DNA from: Rhynchosporium graminicola
Taxonomy: Eukaryota > Ascomycota > Leotiomycetes > Helotiales > Ploettnerulaceae
DNA length: 64,000 nucleotides
Assembly: GCA_900074885.1 (NCBI GenBank)
Contig: FJUW01000033.1
Coordinates: 62,001 to 126,000, forward strand
Reading direction: 5' to 3'
Shown: positions 58,675 through 64,000 of the stretch, in pieces
Layout of the letters: each line of letters begins with the position of its first letter
Position numbering within the stretch: the stretch's first letter is position 1
Position numbers and translations under genes: made by a program
Notes under the pieces: model-generated
The model's input: only the letters and a program-made list of their open reading frames with translations
Databases searched by the model: none
What the model was told of the DNA's origin: nothing

Positions 58675-61605
58675 TCAGCTACCACTGTCCTCTCCACCTT
58701 GGTCGCCACCTGTCTTGATTGCCGGAGAGAGACTGATGGAGATCTTATTCTTGCCACTAGAGGCCCCATTCTGATTACTACTGTAGCTCTTCTTCCTCCT
58801 GAGAACGCTGCTCGTGTTTGATGATACAGAACTAGTCGAATTTCGGCGTTTAGGCTGGGTGAGCTTGCTCATCTCATCGTCATCCTCTTCCTCCTCACGG
58901 CGGCGCTTCTCTGATATCTTCTCTGGAGGTGAAAGTGATGGTGAAAGAGGGGTAAGGACCCCGACACTGCTTTCCTTTGACGAATCGGAGGGAGGAGTGT
59001 TCTCATCTCTCCCTTCCAGTATGCCAGCTGATAAATCGGTTTCCATATCTTCATTCTCCTCGTCAGAGTTATAGTCCACCAATGGTTTGGACGCAGGCGA
59101 GGCGCCATTGATGGCTGTTCGACGAGGGCCAGGCTTAACTGCCACATCATCTTCATCGTCTGACGTATTGAAATACTCCTCCTCCTGAGCGTCAAGATCC
59201 TTGATTCCTTCCCATCTGTTTCCCCTGCCTGTTTCTGGTCGCTTAGGGGTGATATCTTCTTCGGTGTCTAAGAAGGACGTTTCCATGTTGGTAGCGAAAC
59301 CCTGAGTTTGATCGTAGCGAATGATGTAATTGTTGAATGTATCGACGTAGGTGATCTTTGTCAGCTTCTCTCTATAATTCTCAACCAGGTGACTGATGAT
59401 GCTCTTAATGTTTTCTCTCTTGATAAAGTCGAAGAATTCCAAACAAGCAGAATTTAGAAGATTGTCTCGCGGCATTGTCTCAATGATCAAATCCAATATT
59501 GGCTCGAAAAGTTTGCCTTGTGTCATCTGTTGGTTGTAGAATTCGTCTTGGAGCCCAATAAGATTGCGGAAGAATTTGAGAGCGGCTAAGGATACGTTAG
59601 TATGGAAAAGGTAGGACAGGAAAGTAGAATCTCACTGAGGCGTAGGTATTTCTCCGGACTCGAGAGAAGCTGGGCAATTCGCTGACCCAGATTTTCAGAG
59701 AGAACGAAGTATTTGCTGTGATCCGTATGTTGTCTGACGAAGAAGCAGAGGATCTCGATGAGGTAGATGAACAAAGACACTTCATGAACGTTGAAGTTCA
59801 GATTATCTCGGTCCTTCAAGTCCACTAAAGGTTTGAACAACTTCTTCGCGGAGTCGTCGTAGAAGTCCTTCACAAATTCGGCTTGCTGAGGATCAGGTTG
59901 TGGTCGCGTCCTACCTGCGAGATCTCCGTTCCCCCTAGCCATATTGTCATGCGGGTTGTTGTTTTGTGGTCCTGGATCAAGGAGGACTTTGATCGCATCC
60001 GCAATTTGTGCCTTCACTCCTAGATCTGCCTCCACAAGTAGGAGGTCGATCAAAGAGTCAGTAAGTGGCGTCTGCTTCTCATTGATCTGGCGGAAGATTG
60101 TTTGGCGAATCATTTGCGGATCATGGTCAATCATTGAAACCAGTACATCGGTGGCCCCCACTCGGACGCCTACATCGCTATGTCGAAGAGCATATTTGAT
60201 AACAGACAGCAGTCCATGTGCAATGAAGTTGTTGTATAGCTGCTGCCTCGTAGGTTGCTGGATATTCTTCGCGATAGCACAGCATTGTTGAATGAATAAT
60301 ACTGCCTCTTTCTTCCGCTCCTGATCTGTTTCTTGCGGCCCGAATACTCCGAAAAGCTCCTTGAGAAAAACAGGGTTCGTCTGCAAATGAGCAACAATGT
60401 CGACCTGGTTGTAGAAAATCAAAGAATTAAGGACAGAGAAAGTAGGATCATCCAGGATCCGAGCGAGGACAACATCCTTCAGATATTGCAGTCGATAAGT
60501 GGCGTGTATCTTTTTTCGGATCGTTTCGTCGGCAATATGTACAACCTCCTTGTATCTTCCTTCTCTGCTCAACCACTGTCGATGATTGGCTTTGTGGCTG
60601 GGGAAGTCCGGGTCATATTCCAAAGCTCCCACCACACCCAAAATCAGTTCATCCGAAACCACAAGATCCATGATGTTGTTGTCGTTGAGCAGGATGAACG
60701 TTTTCATGATGTTGCATAAACGGTGTAAGCTCGCTAGGTCCTCCATATCTTCGGCCATTTCCACAAGAGGGATCAACTTGATAATGTAGTTAATTTCTTC
60801 GTTGAGGAGGTATTTCACCAAAGCCTCACGACCTTGGAGTGTACAGTGAAGGTTTCGGACCTGTGATTCGACTTCTCCTAGATTTCCTAGACCAGGATGA
60901 GGGAGGACGAGTTGGTTGTTGACGAAAGCATCGGGAGAAATGTCATCCGATAAAGCATCATCTGAAAAGTCTAGGTTAGCAGCAGCAATACATCACATTT
61001 GAAATTTATAGACACATACCTGGTCCTCCTACCGCCAGTAGCTGTTGTTGGATATTATTGATGAATTTCCTAGGTCACACCACGTCAGCAAACCCCACCT
61101 TGTCTGTCGCTCCATGTAGTGGCGTTTGTAGTTACCAAATCGCAGCACATCCATCTCCCTCTTGAAAGCTGAGAGCCATATCTACGGAAGTTGTTGTTTC
61201 GGTCCATACTATGAGCGTGTCTGAAAGAGAAGTCAGCCTAATCCAAACCTGGCATGTCAATTCTCTTACCTTGTTGCTTCTGGAACGAATCTTCTTTACA
61301 GATGCGAGTCTCTAGCAGAACTTTGTCTGGCTCATCTTCAGACTGCACGAGCACCCGTGGCTCTTCCTGACGATTTAATTCATTCTGCACAATGAGATTA
61401 GCATGAGACCCAAGCTCTACCGCCGGCGGTAACTATAACGTGTAGGAAAGAGTGTATGCGCAAAGGGCTCAGGGAAGATGCGGCGTACGTAGATGAAAGA
61501 GGCGATGCAGAAACCAGTGCCTCGGTCGAACCAGTCATTATTCTTCAGCTCGTAAACCTTCACTCTCTTCTTATCATTCGGCGGGTTAGGCACCGCTTGT
61601 GCCAT
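58675..61605 (-). CDS. PSY2: Protein phosphatase 4 regulatory subunit 3 (PSY2/SMEK)
   Basis: Predicted 867-aa PP4R3. It targets the PP4 catalytic subunit to substrates in DNA-damage and checkpoint recovery. Exons are 61605-61489, 61384-61270, 61220-61136, 61069-61020, 60961-59636 and 59585-58675. The N-terminal EVH1/PH-like domain starts DKKRVKVYELKNNDWFDRGT and runs through PRVLVQSEDEPDKVLLETR and DMALSFQEGDGCAAIW. The SMK-1 and ARM-like helical part includes HCTLQGREALVKYLLNEEIN, VFLKELFGVFGPQETDQE and ALKFFRNLIGLQDEFYN. The C-terminal third is acidic, then Ser-rich with basic KR patches (PKRRN, LRRKKS) typical of nuclear localisation. The start used is the first ATG in frame, MAQAVPNPP. 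The frame stays open for about 85 codons upstream without an ATG (see findings). Confidence 0.92.
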
Positions 61606-64000
61606 ATTCAATGGTTGTAGTTCGCCGTCAAGATCCTCTGCAGAGCTATCGTCGGAAGCTAGAGTATTGTCTACGGGTGTAGCAACAGTCTCGATGGTGA
61701 CAGTCGCCACGATTGAAGTTTGCGATTTGCGCCCGGCGTGATGGATCGCGCGCGTCGTCGGAAAGGGGAGGATAGTAATAGTTTGCGCAAGATGTGGCGA
61801 GCACGAGGGAGACGCGACTTATTGACTTCGCGGATTGGTTGTTCGCGAGGCGTCGTGTATACTATGACGCTGGCGTTCCAGGTTTGTTGGAGTTGCTGGT
61901 TGGTTGTTTGGCTTGGGCTTGGGGGTTGATGAAGAAGTGACGGTTGATGCGCTCGCCGCTAATTATTAGCGCGATAACTGATCAGATTGCGGCATTCGGA
62001 TATAGTTTCTCATGCCAATCCACCAGAGTTCAAACGTCGAGCAGATACGGCAGCAGTATTCCGGTCGAATCTGATATTGAAATTCATCTTTCATTTTTCG
62101 ATACATTTGGAGCCTTCACTTTACAACTCCATCCCTCGTCTCCACCAACTCCAACAACGCCAGGCTTGAGTCACGTGCCACTTCTGAGGCGCTCAGACCC
62201 GTCTAGTGATGATCTGCCTAGACTATTTTTGGAAATTTTAATTGGTGGCCCATAGAGATGGAACTTTGGAACAGCCTCGGTGCAAAAAAGTGAGTGCAGT
62301 TTAGGGCAGGGAGCTCGAAATTAATTCCGTCATCCGTTTCAGAGATATCTGCAATATGAGCTTAAACCTTCCCATCCACCACAAGTTGTCAACAACATCT
62401 GATCAATGGCAAGGAAGTCGTAAGTCAGATACGCTGTTCTCCGATAGACCTGCCAGCCAATGATCCAAGCTTCAAGCTTCGAAGAACCGGTGCCACAATC
62501 ATGATCAAATACCTCCCTATAGCTACAGTTCAGTAGCCGACAACGAGCGATCTTGTATTTAACTCTAACCAAATGTACTATTGCGAACTTGTCGGCTAAT
62601 CAATCAACGCAGAGAGGACCCTGACTTTAAGATTCCTTGAATATTTAAGGAAATTACCTAAGTGCTAATCCAGTCGTGCAACAATCCGATCATACAGAAT
62701 TACCAGAGCTTGGGCTCAGAATTCCAATCTTCGGATGAAACCGTTCCACCGAAATTGAATTCACATCATTGGTCCCGGTCCTGGGACTCGGACTCTCGAG
62801 AACACCAAGGTTCCGGCGGATCTGGTCTCTGGTTTCATTCCGTGAAGTTAAGCAATGCCAAGCTGCTGGAGGAAGAGAAAGGTTTGTTGACTTCAAAACC
62901 CCCTCACTAGCGAAAGAGGGGCATGAGCAGCATACACTAGGTATGTCGACCATGCCCAAGCTGCAACACGTGCTTCGTGTCCAGGCTTCTTGTGTCTTTC
63001 AGAAGGATTGTGGAAATATGAGTGATACTGGAAGTGGTCCGCATTCCTCTCCTGATAATACAATCTCAACATCTTTTAGACAGTTTGTTATTGGATGAAC
63101 TTGAAGCTGCCGCTGCCGTCGAAGATTTGTTTGACGATGAAGGTAGTGATGTGAGACATTCTTTTCTGGCTTCGAAGGCAAACGTACTTATTCATTTCAC
63201 AAGGGAATTGAATGGCCAGGAAAAATCGTAAGGCATTATTTGCATCTGGAATCTGCGAATCGGAACGAGGCACCATCATCATGAGCGAAGGTCGGACTAA
63301 ATTGGAGGAGCGTCTCGAGGTTTTCAGTCAAAAAGAACTGCCTCTCGTTAACTGAAAGAACACGAGAAGCTTTGGTCAGCACGGTCAATCATGATGATCC
63401 CAAGGCGCTGTAGAATAAATCTCAAGATAGTAAGGTTGGCCTATACTTCGACCGCGGTGAGGGATTCTTTATCTTCAATGCGACGATACACATCTCCACC
63501 TGACTCGAAAGAGAGGCGTTGCTCACTAGGGCACAATGTTTCCAAACAAAATGGCAGTCATACATATTTTACCTAACGTAAAGGGAGAGGAAAAAATCTC
63601 GTTGTAGCTGAATAGTTCAAATCAAGCTTGATGACCGTCACGATCCATGTAGTACAATAATTTTCATTCATAATACTCCGAAAAGGATTCTGAAAGAAGG
63701 CAGAGAGAAACAGCACGAAGAGGTGGAAACAGTTCTGATCCCTACTGCTCCGCGAGTTCCAGACAAGCAATCCCGAACTTTTCGCCAAGGACAGCGGAAA
63801 CGCAGACCTGCATGAGCTGGATCGGATAGCAGGCTACAGCGTTCCTGAGTATTGTATTCCCGACGTGGCTTGCATATATTTTACCATTTTCAGCTCACCC
63901 GAATCCGAGAGGTGTGGACGATGCGTGGCAGATTATGTAGGACACGATGTCTGTTAATCGTGCACGATCAGATGGTTGTAGAAAGATCGCCAAAGTCCTT
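61606..64000. other. Intergenic, no supported gene
   Basis: 2.4 kb above PSY2. The first ~250 bp (minus) are open in frame with PSY2. A 103-codon plus frame (61944-62255) and a coding-like stretch at 63084-63230 (plus, LLLDELEAAAAVEDLFDDE) have no recognisable domain or start context. The window may cut a gene that lies beyond 64000. Confidence 0.45.

Noticed and set aside
61944..62255. 103-codon plus frame
   Set aside because: No domain; Ser/Pro/Thr-rich and likely chance, with no splice partners that extend it.
62820..62870. GAAGTTAAGC motif like 5S rRNA box
   Set aside because: The rest of a 5S gene (ends and other boxes) is absent nearby.

Overview
The window is nuclear DNA from a filamentous ascomycete fungus (Pezizomycotina). 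The evidence is gene structure and gene content. Most genes carry a few short introns (about 46-132 nt) with GTAAGT/GTATGT-type donors, CTAAC/CTGAT-like branch sites and CAG/TAG acceptors, and the gene set is typically fungal (NTE1, NCA2, SOS7/KRE28-type kinetochore protein, caleosin, CSC1/DUF221 channel, long-loop MFS carrier). A Leotiomycetes-like source is my inference only. There is no sign of bacterial operons, CRISPR, rRNA or a clear tRNA.

Layout. 0-4.7 kb: the 3' part of a GDT1-type cation transporter, an L-rhamnose-mutarotase-like enzyme and a mitochondrial thioredoxin-like protein. 5.6-16.5 kb: an MFS transporter, a small 2EXR/F-box-like protein and a very long CSC1/OSCA-type channel with an unusual cytosolic insertion. 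18.5-21 kb: a divergent pair, an RS-rich protein and a Sos7-like kinetochore protein. 21-26.4 kb: a gene-poor stretch with only doubtful, broken coding-like pieces. 26.5-32.3 kb: ribosomal protein L37, ELP6, a clearly decayed delta(24)-sterol-reductase-like gene and guanine deaminase. 33-42.4 kb: NTE1 lysophospholipase, eIF2-alpha, IMP2 and an Mme1-like mitochondrial carrier. 43-54.2 kb: a PPR protein, NCA2, a Sec4-type Rab GTPase, an uncharacterised mitochondrial protein and the AFG2 AAA-ATPase. 55-61.6 kb: caleosin, ALG5 and the PP4 regulatory subunit PSY2. The last 2.4 kb has no supported gene.

Functional threads. Five of the eight genes between 39.7 and 54.2 kb (IMP2, the carrier, the PPR protein, NCA2 and the 534-aa protein) look mitochondrial. 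Translation and ribosome genes recur (RPL37, eIF2-alpha, ELP6, AFG2). Membrane lipid and trafficking genes (NTE1, SEC4-like, ALG5, caleosin, GDT1) fill much of the rest. No multi-gene metabolic cluster or new defence system is visible. The most notable items are the sterol-reductase pseudogene with an intact intron, the 11-residue-periodic insertion in the CSC1-like channel, a possible GUG-initiated N-terminal extension of PSY2, and the damaged-looking 5' end of the mitochondrial carrier gene.

All exon coordinates come from reading splice sites by eye. Each listed CDS joins in frame, and total lengths were checked for divisibility by three.
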